Assembly (NCBI GenBank): GCA_947461335.1
Contig: CANHLB010000046.1
Coordinates: forward strand, 1-10,023
Reading direction: 5' to 3'
DNA: 10,023 nt
Origin: Burkholderiaceae bacterium
Lineage (GTDB): Bacteria; Pseudomonadota; Gammaproteobacteria; Burkholderiales; Burkholderiaceae
Part shown: in pieces, positions 1 through 7,689 of the stretch
How positions within the stretch are numbered: position 1 is the first letter of the stretch
Layout: each line of letters opens with the position of its first letter
Notes under the pieces: generated by a model
What the model was told of the DNA's origin: nothing
Databases searched by the model: none
What the model saw: only the letters and a program-made list of their open reading frames with translations
Program-made: the position numbers and the translations under genes

Positions 1-1
1 C

Positions 2-898
2 CCAACTTGGTATTCCACACGCTTAGAAAAAGTTAAAGGCGTTACAGAAGAAACTACTACTGGCGTTCATCGTCTGTATCAAATGTTTTCTAAAGGCGAA
101 TTGAAGTTCCCAGCGATTAATGTAAATGACTCTGTGACTAAGAGCAAATTCGATAATCTCTATGGTTGCCGCGAGTCTTTAGTAGATGCGATTAAGCGTG
201 CTACCGATGTCATGGTGGCTGGTAAGGTTGCAGTGGTTTGTGGTTATGGCGATGTGGGTAAGGGCTCAGCTCAAGCATTGCGTGCATTATCTGCTCAGGT
301 ATGGGTTACTGAAGTAGATCCAATTTGTGCATTACAGGCAGCGATGGAAGGTTACCGTGTTGTCACTATGGATTATGCAGCTGATAAAGCAGATATTTTT
401 GTTTCTGCAACAGGCAACTACCATGTGATTACGCATGACCATATGGCGAAGATGAAGAATCAAGCCATCGTTTGTAATATTGGCCACTTTGATAATGAGA
501 TTGATGTTGCTGGTATTGAAAAGTACAAGTGGGAAGAAATCAAGCCACAAGTGGACCATGTAATTTTCCCAGCAAGCAATGGTAAGCCTGAAAAGCGCAT
601 CATCATTTTGGCAAAAGGCCGCTTAGTTAATCTTGGCTGCGGTACTGGACATCCATCCTATGTGATGAGTTCTTCATTTGCAAACCAAGTGATTGCTCAA
701 ATTGAATTATGGAATGCGGTCGGTACGGATAAGTATCCTATCGGCGTTTACACATTGCCTAAGCATTTGGATGAAAAGGTTGCGCGTTTACAGCTGAAAA
801 CTCTCAATGCAGAGTTAACTGTGTTGTCAGATCAGCAAGCTTCTTACATTGGCGTAACGAAGGAAGGCCCATATAAGGCTGACCACTACCGTTATTAA
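2..898 (+). CDS. ahcY: Adenosylhomocysteinase (S-adenosyl-L-homocysteine hydrolase), 3' part
   Basis: This cytosolic NAD-dependent enzyme reversibly hydrolyses S-adenosylhomocysteine to adenosine and homocysteine, removing the inhibitory product of methyltransferases. The window opens inside the gene. The frame is open from base 2, so about 298 C-terminal residues are visible of a family length of roughly 430-480. The first internal ATG, at 83, is not the start, because the 27 codons before it encode conserved family sequence ([17 protein letters not shown]). Visible motifs are [21 protein letters not shown] before the cofactor domain, the NAD-binding glycine loop GYGDVGKG (from base 242), [26 protein letters not shown], and the canonical C-terminus KADHYRY, whose Lys and Tyr reach the NAD of the partner subunit in known structures. 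A short insertion lies at bases 569-598. metF follows 35 bases downstream on the same strand. The 5' end, where a SAH riboswitch could lie in this order, is outside the window. Confidence 0.98.
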   Translation, partial: PTWYSTRLEKVKGVTEETTTGVHRLYQMFSKGELKFPAINVNDSVTKSKFDNLYGCRESLVDAIKRATDVMVAGKVAVVCGYGDVGKGSAQALRALSAQVWVTEVDPICALQAAMEGYRVVTMDYAADKADIFVSATGNYHVITHDHMAKMKNQAIVCNIGHFDNEIDVAGIEKYKWEEIKPQVDHVIFPASNGKPEKRIIILAKGRLVNLGCGTGHPSYVMSSSFANQVIAQIELWNAVGTDKYPIGVYTLPKHLDEKVARLQLKTLNAELTVLSDQQASYIGVTKEGPYKADHYRY

Positions 899-933
899 TC
901 CAATTTGTTTAATAGATACCTAGGCCCAAAACC

Positions 934-1773
934 ATGGAATTAAGCGTCGAATTCTTTCCTCCAAAATCACCTGAAGGTGAGAAGAAGTTGCATCTCGTGC
1001 GCGAGCGTTTCAGTCAAATGCTCAAGCCCGCTTTTTATTCTGTGACTTTTGGTGCTGGTGGTTCTACTCAGTCTGGCACATTAAAAGTGGTGAGCGATAT
1101 TCATACTGCTGGTGCAGTCGTTGCCCCCCACTTATCTTGTGTTGGTAGTTCACGTGAGAGCGTGCGTGCCATGTTAAAGCAGTATCAAGCCTTAGGCGTG
1201 AAGCGAATTGTGGCTTTACGCGGTGACTTACCCTCAGGTATGGGTCAGTATGGTGAATTCCATCATGCCAATGAGTTGGTGGAATTTATCCGCGCAGAAA
1301 CAGGAGATTGGTTTCATATTGATGTAGCAGCTTATCCTGAGTGTCATCCTCAAGCAAAGTCTCCTGCTAGTGATGTCGATTTCTTTGTACAAAAAATGAA
1401 GGCTGGCGCCAATTCAGCTGTAACGCAGTATTTCTTTAATAGTGATGCTTACTTTCGTTTTGTAGATGAGGCTTATGACCTGGGCGTTACTGAGCCTATC
1501 ATTGCTGGAATCATGCCGATTACCAATAGTAGTCAGCTGTTGCGCTTCTCTGATGCCTGTGGTGCCGAGATCCCTCGTTGGATTCGTCAACGTCTCCAAT
1601 CTTACGGCGATGATATTGCCTCTATTCGGGCATTTGGTGAAGAGGTGGTGACAGATTTATGCGATCAGTTATTGACTGCAGGTGCACCAGGCTTGCATTT
1701 TTATTCTTTGAATCAGGCAGATGCTGTTTTAGCCATTGCAGATAACTTGGATCTCTCGAAGCAAGTTAACTAA
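934..1773 (+). CDS. metF: Methylenetetrahydrofolate reductase
   Basis: This flavoenzyme reduces 5,10-methylene-THF to 5-methyl-THF, the methyl donor for methionine synthesis. The 279-residue product is a normal-length bacterial single-domain MTHFR (TIM barrel). In order I see EFFPPK at residues 6-11, with the catalytic Glu at 6; SVTFGAGGST at 36-45; PHLSCVG at 65-71; LRGDLP at 95-100, with the Asp (98) that contacts FAD; YPECHPQAKS at 134-143; ANSAVTQYFFN at 159-169; AGIMPITN at 191-198; and HFYSLNQ near the C-terminus. The ATG at 934 places EFFPPK at the very N-terminus, as expected; only a weak AGG (922-924) precedes it. It is probably co-transcribed with ahcY, which joins SAH removal to methyl-group supply. 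The last 8 bases overlap the end of the convergent cyclo-ligase gene. Confidence 0.97.
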   Translation: MELSVEFFPPKSPEGEKKLHLVRERFSQMLKPAFYSVTFGAGGSTQSGTLKVVSDIHTAGAVVAPHLSCVGSSRESVRAMLKQYQALGVKRIVALRGDLPSGMGQYGEFHHANELVEFIRAETGDWFHIDVAAYPECHPQAKSPASDVDFFVQKMKAGANSAVTQYFFNSDAYFRFVDEAYDLGVTEPIIAGIMPITNSSQLLRFSDACGAEIPRWIRQRLQSYGDDIASIRAFGEEVVTDLCDQLLTAGAPGLHFYSLNQADAVLAIADNLDLSKQVN

Positions 1774-2392
1774 GTAGGGCAGACTCGGTAAGCAGCATAT
1801 CTAAAGGTTCGTCATGGGTTTGAGCCACCCATTGCGAATCATTAAGTTTTTGCCAATCAAATCCTATCCCAATACAAATGAGTTTGGGGTGCTCTTTTCT
1901 AAGCTTAGCCAGGGTGCGGTCAAAATAACCTCCGCCATAACCTAAACGCCAATAATAGGATTTGCCATTCTCAACGGAGCTTGACCAACCTACACAGGGA
2001 ATGAGAATGCAATCAGGGTAGATTGCTGGTCTTTGGGGGTTACTTGGGCTTGGTTCGGGTATGCCATGCTTACTTGGAATTAAAAGATCGCCATCCTGCC
2101 ATTCATAGAAGTCAAGGCACTTATCAGGCCTTGCATACGGAAGCGCCAGACGACGTTCAGGGCTTTGGTTTGCCCAAGTAGTTAATGCTGTCCGCAAATC
2201 AAGCTCATCTTGGATGGGCCAATAGAGTGCTATAACCCCCAGCGCATTGCCATCTTTCGCCAAAAAATGATTTAGACCAGCAAGTAGTCGATCTTTAGTC
2301 TGGGCATAATTTTGCTTAGTAGCAAATTCTTTACGTTGCTTTAACAAATCTTGACGAAGAGTTTTTGGCGAATTACCGTGCATATAGTCCAT
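1766..2392 (-). CDS. 5-formyltetrahydrofolate cyclo-ligase (5,10-methenyl-THF synthetase)
   Basis: This enzyme uses ATP to convert 5-formyl-THF, a dead-end folate, into 5,10-methenyl-THF (YgfA/MTHFS/FAU1 family). With the ATG at 2392 the protein has 208 residues, close to the family norm of about 180-210. Motifs are an N-terminal helix with TLRQDLLKQRKE (11-22), YWPIQDELD (58-66), LALPYARPD (82-90), a GIPEP turn (110-114), CILIPCVGW (128-136), the family hallmark RLGYGGGYFDR (149-159) that binds phosphate and folate, IGIGFDW (174-180) and HDEPLDMLLTE (193-203). The start is uncertain. An ATG three codons downstream (2381-2383) has a slightly better GGA upstream, and an in-frame TTG at 2425 would add 11 residues of unlikely sequence. 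The gene is convergent with metF (8-base overlap) and divergent from slt. No 6S RNA lies beside it, unlike the gammaproteobacterial arrangement. Confidence 0.93.
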   Translation of the reverse strand: MDYMHGNSPKTLRQDLLKQRKEFATKQNYAQTKDRLLAGLNHFLAKDGNALGVIALYWPIQDELDLRTALTTWANQSPERRLALPYARPDKCLDFYEWQDGDLLIPSKHGIPEPSPSNPQRPAIYPDCILIPCVGWSSSVENGKSYYWRLGYGGGYFDRTLAKLRKEHPKLICIGIGFDWQKLNDSQWVAQTHDEPLDMLLTESALLS

Positions 2393-2469
2393 TATCAGGC
2401 GAAAATTAGAAAATATAGTAAACAAATTAAAGCCAGATGAATACTGGCAACTAAGTACAGGGCTAGATA
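2393..2469. promoter_or_regulatory. Divergent intergenic region between cyclo-ligase gene and slt
   Basis: These 77 AT-rich bases separate two divergently read genes and so should hold a promoter for each. A TATAGT at 2414-2419 could be a plus-strand -10 element, but I find no good -35 at the right spacing, so the call rests mostly on position. A 5-base inverted repeat, GCCAG at 2432-2436 and CTGGC at 2444-2448, separated by seven bases, lies in the slt leader. It could be an operator or a small hairpin, or it could be chance. Confidence 0.4.
2459..2462 (+). promoter_or_regulatory. Ribosome binding site deciding the GTG start of slt
   Basis: AGGG lies seven bases before the GTG at 2470. The alternative ATG at 2479 is preceded only by GTGAAAAAG and has no properly spaced purine box. 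The GTG start also supplies the two extra N-terminal lysines of the signal peptide. Confidence 0.6.
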
Positions 2470-4434
2470 GTGAAAAAGATGTCGGAAATTCTCAAAAGTA
2501 ATCAGTTCCGTTGGGCCAATATCTTGATCCTAGGATTTGCCTTAGCGATGCCCGCTGCTTTTGCTGAAAAGACCAAAAAACCAAGCTTGCCAAAGTCCTA
2601 TGAAAGTAAAGTTGCCCCTGCTGAGATTACTGATGCTGATCGCATGTTTATTGAATTGCGTGAAGCTGCCAGAAAGAATGATGTTTTTCGAACACAGCAA
2701 CTTTCTTCCAGCTTAGCAACGTATCCATTTGATGATTATGTGGCGTACTTTCGAATTAAGCCGCAATTATTTGATAGCGCTGGTGGCCCCCGTGGCGATT
2801 ACAGTGCTGATGCTCAAGTTGTTGCATTCTTAAATCAATATCAAGGAACCGCTTTAGCGGATCGGATGCGCAATGATTGGCTCTTGGTATTGGGTAAGCG
2901 AAAAGACTGGGCACGCTTTGATGCAGAGTATGCAAAGTTTGTTCTAGATGATGATACTCAGGTGAAGTGCTATTCCTTATTATCTAAATTATCGCAAGGC
3001 GAGAACCCAACTAAATTAGCCATCGATTCTCGTTCAGTATTACTTGATCCAAGTTACTTCGGACAAGCTTGTCAGGAGCTGGTTCCTTCTTTAGTAGCTG
3101 CTGGTGGCATGACATCAAGCGAAGCAAAGGCTATTGGTCGTGCAGCCAGTGAAAGAGGTTTTGATACCATGGCGCGCCGCTTGGGTGGCGAGGATCCTAT
3201 CGCAGAAATTGTCAAGACTGCCAAAGCCGACCCCTCAAAAGCATATCGAGATTTTTTACAAAGCTCCTCGCGTTATAGCAAGGAGAATCAGGCAGTTGCT
3301 TGGGGTGTGATCGGGCAATTTTTGGCAAAGAAATTAGATCCTAATGCAGATGATGCCTATCGTTTGCAGCAAGAACTTGGCTATAACGAGCTACTCTCTG
3401 TTGAGTCGCAAGAGTGGAAAGTACGCGCAGGATTACGTGCTAAAGATTGGGCCTTAGTCAAAAATGCAATCGAAGGGATGAACCCCGCTGTGCGTAGCAA
3501 AGATCCAGCTTGGACCTATTGGTATGGTCGCGCTTTGAAGGCTGAAGGACAAGATGCCAAGGCTAAAGAGAGTTTTGAGTTAATTGACGAACAATATAAT
3601 TTTTATGGACAACTTGCTCGCGAAGAGCTGGGAAAGTCAAATCATGCCCCATCACGAACCAAGATAACCGAGCAAGAGGTTGATGCAATGGCTAGTCGCA
3701 AAGGCTTCATCAGAAGTGAGCGTTTATACGCTATGAATCTGCGCTTTGAAGGTAATCGCGAGTGGAATTGGGAGTTGCGCAACATGACTGACAAACAGTT
3801 ACTAGCTGCTTCGGAATACGCTAAGCGTATTAACTTGTATGACCGTGTCGTAAATACTGCTGATCGCACAAAGCAAGAGCATGACTTTAGTTTGCGTTAT
3901 CCAACACCATTTAGAGATGAGCTTTCACCGATTGCCAGACAAATCGATTTGAATCTTGCCTGGGCTTACGGATTAATTCGTCAGGAGTCACGCTTCATCA
4001 TGAATGCATCTTCGTCGGTTGGGGCCTCCGGTCTTATGCAAGTCATGCCAAATACAGCAAAGTATGTTGCTAAGAAAATTGGAATGGTTAATTACACCAG
4101 CGATAAGTTGAGCGACACTAATACTAATTTGACTTTGGGTAGTAATTACCTAAATATGGTCTTAATTGACTTGGATGGCTCTTGGGTATTAGCATCTGCA
4201 GCATATAACGCTGGACCTTCTCGCTCAAAAGCATGGCGCGAGAAATTAACAGGCCCTACTGAAGGTGCAATCTTTGCAGAGACTATTCCCTTTAATGAGA
4301 CGCGCACTTACGTAAAAAATGTGCTGTCAAACGCTAATTACTATTCATCTGTCATGAATGGTCAAACCCCATCTTTGAAGCAGCGCCTGGGTGTTATTGC
4401 ACCTAAAGCGGCTACCCAATCTGAGTTACCTTAA
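2470..4434 (+). CDS. slt: Soluble periplasmic lytic murein transglycosylase (Slt70 type)
   Basis: This enzyme cleaves the MurNAc-GlcNAc bond of peptidoglycan with formation of a 1,6-anhydro-MurNAc end, and acts in the periplasm during wall turnover. The product has 654 residues, near E. coli Slt70 (about 645). A signal peptide is clear: basic residues at 2, 3, 9 and 14, a hydrophobic stretch from about 16 to 29, and an AFA signal peptidase I site with likely cleavage after residue 32. No lipobox Cys is present, so it should be soluble. Residues about 45-480 are the alpha-helical superhelix that forms the ring in Slt70. The C-terminal goose-lysozyme-like SLT domain has the catalytic Glu506 in IRQESRF, GASGLMQVMP (518-527), AYNAGPSR (578-585) and IPFNETRTYVKNVL. 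It is the first gene of a plus-strand run, and the next ATG is 25 bases downstream with no terminator seen between. Confidence 0.96.
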   Translation: MKKMSEILKSNQFRWANILILGFALAMPAAFAEKTKKPSLPKSYESKVAPAEITDADRMFIELREAARKNDVFRTQQLSSSLATYPFDDYVAYFRIKPQLFDSAGGPRGDYSADAQVVAFLNQYQGTALADRMRNDWLLVLGKRKDWARFDAEYAKFVLDDDTQVKCYSLLSKLSQGENPTKLAIDSRSVLLDPSYFGQACQELVPSLVAAGGMTSSEAKAIGRAASERGFDTMARRLGGEDPIAEIVKTAKADPSKAYRDFLQSSSRYSKENQAVAWGVIGQFLAKKLDPNADDAYRLQQELGYNELLSVESQEWKVRAGLRAKDWALVKNAIEGMNPAVRSKDPAWTYWYGRALKAEGQDAKAKESFELIDEQYNFYGQLAREELGKSNHAPSRTKITEQEVDAMASRKGFIRSERLYAMNLRFEGNREWNWELRNMTDKQLLAASEYAKRINLYDRVVNTADRTKQEHDFSLRYPTPFRDELSPIARQIDLNLAWAYGLIRQESRFIMNASSSVGASGLMQVMPNTAKYVAKKIGMVNYTSDKLSDTNTNLTLGSNYLNMVLIDLDGSWVLASAAYNAGPSRSKAWREKLTGPTEGAIFAETIPFNETRTYVKNVLSNANYYSSVMNGQTPSLKQRLGVIAPKAATQSELP

Positions 4435-4459
4435 TAAGTATTTTTCAAAATGAGAGCCT

Positions 4460-5368
4460 ATGAAATATGACATCCTTTTGATTGGCGGTAATGGATTTGT
4501 TGGGCGGGTATTGGCTGCGCAATTACAAGCTAAGGGCTATTCTGTTCTTTTGCCTACTAGTCACCTAGCCGCTGCCCGTGAGTTACGCATGTTGCCAAAG
4601 GTGCACTTGGAAGAGGCTGATGTTCATGATTTTGATGAATTGCAATCTTTGTGTGCACGTGTTGAGCCTAACGGGGCTGTGATGAATTTGGTTGGCGTTT
4701 TGCACGATAAGCCAGCCGTGCCTTATGGCAAAGTATTTAAAGCGGCCCACGTAGATTTACCAAAAAATATTATTACTGCGATGCAACTGCATGGCCTCAA
4801 GCGATATCTCCATATGAGCGCTCTAGGTGCAGATTCTCATGGACCATCAATGTATCAGCGTAGCAAGGGTGATGGTGAGGCAGCAGTGAAGGCTAGTGAA
4901 CTAGATTGGACTATTTTTAGGCCATCAGTAATCTTTGGTGCCCAAGATCAATTCATTAATTTGTTTGCTAAGCTCGCAAAACTATTTCCAGCAATGCCTT
5001 TAGCAAACCATCAGGCGAAGTTTCAGCCAGTGAGTGTAGATGATGTGGCAACAGCTTTTGCAATGGCATTAACAATGCCTCAAACCATTCATCAATCCTA
5101 TGATTTAGTAGGACCTACGATCTACACTATGAAAGAGATTGTGGAGTTTGCTGCACGCAAGGCCAAAACATCTTGTGCCATTATTCCTGTGCCTGATTTT
5201 GTAGGATATTTGCAGGCCTTAGCATTTGAATTTTTGCCAGTTCCAACTCTCATGTCTCGTGACAACATTGCCTCAATGCGATTGCCGAATGTACTGCCAG
5301 TAAATGGTCAAGATGCATTGAGTGAAGTATTTAAAATGAGTCGACGAAGCCTAGAAGGTATGAAGTAA
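4460..5368 (+). CDS. NDUFA9-like atypical SDR (NAD(P)-binding, complex I NDUFA9 subunit family)
   Basis: This is a 302-residue Rossmann-fold protein of the extended/atypical short-chain dehydrogenase group. The N-terminal nucleotide-binding loop GGNGFVG is at 9-15, MNLVGVL at 75-81, HMSALGAD at 118-125, and a possible YxxxK pair is Tyr132/Lys136 in MYQRSKGDGE. FRPSVIFG follows at 153-160 and FQPVSVDDVA at 188-197. This pattern is that of bacterial homologues of NDUFA9, the mitochondrial complex I accessory subunit; in bacteria the substrate is not established. No signal peptide or transmembrane helix is evident, though the region around 246-262 is fairly hydrophobic. A GAGAG at 4452-4456 precedes the ATG. 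The stop overlaps the cca start as TAATG, so translation of the two is probably coupled. A quinone- or NADH dehydrogenase-related role is inference from homology only. Confidence 0.85.
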   Translation: MKYDILLIGGNGFVGRVLAAQLQAKGYSVLLPTSHLAAARELRMLPKVHLEEADVHDFDELQSLCARVEPNGAVMNLVGVLHDKPAVPYGKVFKAAHVDLPKNIITAMQLHGLKRYLHMSALGADSHGPSMYQRSKGDGEAAVKASELDWTIFRPSVIFGAQDQFINLFAKLAKLFPAMPLANHQAKFQPVSVDDVATAFAMALTMPQTIHQSYDLVGPTIYTMKEIVEFAARKAKTSCAIIPVPDFVGYLQALAFEFLPVPTLMSRDNIASMRLPNVLPVNGQDALSEVFKMSRRSLEGMK

Positions 5369-6498
5369 TGAAGATCTATGCAGTCGGCGGTGCAATACGG
5401 GATACCTTAATGGGTTTACCTGTGCACGACATCGACTATGTAGTAGTTGGTTCTAGCGTTGATGAAATGATTGCCAAAGGATTTCGTCCTGTGGGCAAGG
5501 ATTTTCCAGTCTTTATTCATCCAGAAACGCAAGCGGAGTATGCGCTGGCACGTACTGAACGTAAAACAGGCCAAGGTTATAAGGGTTTTCATTTTTATGC
5601 TGATCCTTCGGTGACTTTAGAGCAAGATCTATGCCGGCGTGATTTAACAATCAACGCCATGGCACAAGAAGTGGGCGCTGATGGAAAACAATTTGGCTCG
5701 ATCATTGATCCCTATAACGGCCAAGAAGATTTAGCTGCCAAAGTATTTCGTCACGTATCGGATGCTTTTGCTGAAGATCCATTGCGCTTATTGCGTATCG
5801 CACGATTTTCTGCCCGCTTTCCTGAATTTTGCATCGCTGATGAAACGATGTCTGCATTAAAAGCAATTGTGCAATCTGGTGAATTAACCACACTATCAGC
5901 AGAGCGAATTTGGCAGGAGCTCGCCAGGGGTTTGGTTGCTATCCGACCTATGCATATGTTTCAGGTCTTACAAAATACTGGCGCAGCTAATGCTTTGCTG
6001 CCAAGCACGCTCACCAAAAAACTCGCAAAAGAGCCATTTCGTGAAAAACTGATTGCCTATTTAAATGTAAGTGGTACTAGCTTAGAGGAGCGTTGCGCTA
6101 TTTGCTTAATGGACCTGCCTGCAAGTGAGATCCATAATTGGGCTGAATGCGTACGTATGCCTATTGAGGTGCGTGACTTTAGTGAAATCTTTAGTGAGCT
6201 AAGGATATTGACTAACAAGTACGAACACACTGCTTACCAAGCTGTTGATGTATTGGCTTGGTTTAATCGTGCCGATGTTTGGCGAAAACCAGATCGTAGC
6301 CAAGTATTACTGAATCTTGCCGATAAAGTCGGATTCAATGTTTCTATATTGACAGCGGCACTGCATAATGCTCAAGCATTAAATACAGCAGAGATTATTG
6401 CTAGTGTTGAAGCGCAAGACCGATCTAATGGTGAGCGTATCGGCAGTGCTTTTGAGTCTGCAAGGCTTGCTGCAATTACTGCCGCACTTCAGTCTTGA
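5368..6498 (+). CDS. cca: CCA-adding tRNA nucleotidyltransferase, HD domain degenerate
   Basis: This enzyme adds or repairs the 3' CCA of tRNA from CTP and ATP without a nucleic-acid template. The 376-residue protein keeps the class II nucleotidyltransferase core: YAVGGAIRD (4-12), the metal-binding pair Asp21/Asp23 in HDIDYVVV, the flexible-loop stretch ARTERKTGQGYKGF (61-74), RRDLTINAMA (90-99), DPYNGQEDL (114-122) and EDPLRLLRIARFSARF (136-151). Conserved C-terminal landmarks are WQELARGL (182-189), MPIEVRDF (264-271), DVWRKPDR (303-310) and ERIGSAFESARLAAI (356-370). The product is shorter than E. coli Cca (412 residues), and the shortfall falls in the HD phosphohydrolase domain, where CHDLGKG-type sequence is replaced by CLMDLPA (246-252). 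The frame is unbroken, so this is not a frameshift. AGAAGG at 5353-5358 is a good ribosome binding site nine bases before the ATG, inside the upstream gene, which it overlaps by one base. Confidence 0.95.
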   Translation: MKIYAVGGAIRDTLMGLPVHDIDYVVVGSSVDEMIAKGFRPVGKDFPVFIHPETQAEYALARTERKTGQGYKGFHFYADPSVTLEQDLCRRDLTINAMAQEVGADGKQFGSIIDPYNGQEDLAAKVFRHVSDAFAEDPLRLLRIARFSARFPEFCIADETMSALKAIVQSGELTTLSAERIWQELARGLVAIRPMHMFQVLQNTGAANALLPSTLTKKLAKEPFREKLIAYLNVSGTSLEERCAICLMDLPASEIHNWAECVRMPIEVRDFSEIFSELRILTNKYEHTAYQAVDVLAWFNRADVWRKPDRSQVLLNLADKVGFNVSILTAALHNAQALNTAEIIASVEAQDRSNGERIGSAFESARLAAITAALQS

Positions 6499-6501
6499 CT
6501 T

Positions 6502-7689
6502 TTAGAGTCTATTTCTGCCACGAAGTCCCGGCAGATATTCTAAAGAATGCTCGGGCAGTAAATCTTTGAGGTTTTTAGAGAATACAAACGCTTTGAAAAG
6601 CTCTCCCATTTCAGATTCAGCGAGTAATTTTTGTAATGAGTTTGAAATCGGCAGAAATGTCGCAGGATCACCTGGATCGCCAATCTCTAATGCAATATCG
6701 CCAATTCCAGCATCTAATAAATAAGCTGCTTGATTCGTGAGAAATACATCGTCTGCATTTGCTGCGAGGGCAGTTCGAGCAATTTGTGACCATTCAACGT
6801 GTGTCGTTATGTCACAAAGACCAGGTAAATGAAAGGGATCTTGAATTGCAAGATGACGCTGGTGGGCCATCAGGGTGCCTTCGAGTCTTTGAGGATGGTA
6901 GTACTCGCTTTCTGGAAAGCCATAGTCGAAAGCTAAAAATAGACCCATATCTAATTGGGTTGCAACTTCGTGCATCCATGCATTGGCAGGGGTATGCAAT
7001 TCAGTGACGTAGCCTTCAGAGAAGTTGTCGTTTAGTAGGTTTACAGAAAGCAAGCTCTGCTCTACAGGCAAACCCACCTTCCAAATGAGTTTGCCATCCT
7101 TAAATGCAACACCATACCAATACCAAAATCCATTTTGGTAAATGATGACATCACAAGGAATGGCATCAATCACCTCATTAGCAACAATGACACCTTTAAA
7201 ATTTTTCGGTAATGCGCTCAACCAATTGCATTGAGTGGAGAGTTTCAATTCTTTAACAATGCTACTGATATGTTTTTGCTGACGCTGTGCCAAGTCTGGA
7301 GAGATCTCAATGATGTCGTAGCGATCCAGGCTAAATCCGAGATCATGTAAGCGACTCAGAATGGAGCTCGCAAGCTTTCCTGTTCCAGCGCCAAATTCGA
7401 GGATTTGAGTGGGCAAGCCTTTTTCTCTTAGGCCTTCAAGAATAGGTAATAGGGTAGAGCAAATAGCAGCCCCAAAGAGTGGGCTTAATTCGGGGGCCGT
7501 AGTGAAGTCCCCACCAGCACCTAATTTGTGTGCCCCAGCGCTGTAATAGCCCATTCCAGGCTCATATAAGGCCATTTCCATAAATCTAGAAAATGGCAGC
7601 CAGCCACCCTGGGAGGCTATCTCAGAGGCAATTTTGCTCTTGAGGAGCTTGCTGTGCTCCTTTTCAGGGCTGGTCAAGGTAATATCCAT
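6502..7689 (-). CDS. MidA/NDUFAF7-family class I SAM-dependent methyltransferase (DUF185, COG1565)
   Basis: This 395-residue cytosolic protein belongs to the family of mitochondrial NDUFAF7 (MidA), which methylates an arginine of the complex I subunit NDUFS2 during assembly. The bacterial substrate is not established. Family motifs in order are GGWLPFSRFMEMALYEPGMG (28-47) followed by YYS, GAGGDFTTAPELSPLFG (57-73), the SAM-binding loop EFGAGTGKLA (98-107), an acidic strand end YDIIEISP (124-131), NEVIDAIP (171-178), FDYGF (254-258), GTLMAHQRH (271-279) and PGLCDITTHVEW (289-300). The length is normal for the family. The ATG at 7689 has only a weak GAG just upstream. The gene faces cca tail to tail with a 3-base gap and no convincing terminator, and lies only 25 bases from the divergent SDR gene, so its promoter must reach into that neighbour or be very compact. 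Confidence 0.9.
   Translation of the reverse strand: MDITLTSPEKEHSKLLKSKIASEIASQGGWLPFSRFMEMALYEPGMGYYSAGAHKLGAGGDFTTAPELSPLFGAAICSTLLPILEGLREKGLPTQILEFGAGTGKLASSILSRLHDLGFSLDRYDIIEISPDLAQRQQKHISSIVKELKLSTQCNWLSALPKNFKGVIVANEVIDAIPCDVIIYQNGFWYWYGVAFKDGKLIWKVGLPVEQSLLSVNLLNDNFSEGYVTELHTPANAWMHEVATQLDMGLFLAFDYGFPESEYYHPQRLEGTLMAHQRHLAIQDPFHLPGLCDITTHVEWSQIARTALAANADDVFLTNQAAYLLDAGIGDIALEIGDPGDPATFLPISNSLQKLLAESEMGELFKAFVFSKNLKDLLPEHSLEYLPGLRGRNRL

Noticed and set aside
332..559. Minus-strand open frame within ahcY
   Set aside because: It lies antisense to highly conserved ahcY sequence, has no recognisable domain, and fits a chance frame.
899..933. A small gene or regulatory element between ahcY and metF
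   Set aside because: Only 35 bases are present and no structure is seen. The SAH riboswitch typical of this operon would lie upstream of ahcY, outside the window.
2393..2469. 6S RNA gene beside the cyclo-ligase gene, as in gammaproteobacteria
   Set aside because: The gap is only about 77 bases, far shorter than 6S RNA, and shows no long hairpin.
5998..6267. Frameshift explaining the missing HD domain in cca
   Set aside because: The reading frame stays continuous and conserved landmarks (EVRDF, WRKPDR, and the C-terminal ERIGSAFESARLAAI) follow in the same frame.
6497..6509. Possible terminator hairpin GACT-TTTAG-AGTC between cca and the methyltransferase gene
   Set aside because: The stem is only four base pairs and AT-containing, it overlaps both stop codons, and no T-run follows. 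It is too weak to call.
6759..7007. Plus-strand open frame of 82 codons inside the methyltransferase gene
   Set aside because: It is antisense to conserved motifs (FDYGF, GTLMAHQRH) of the methyltransferase and resembles no known protein.
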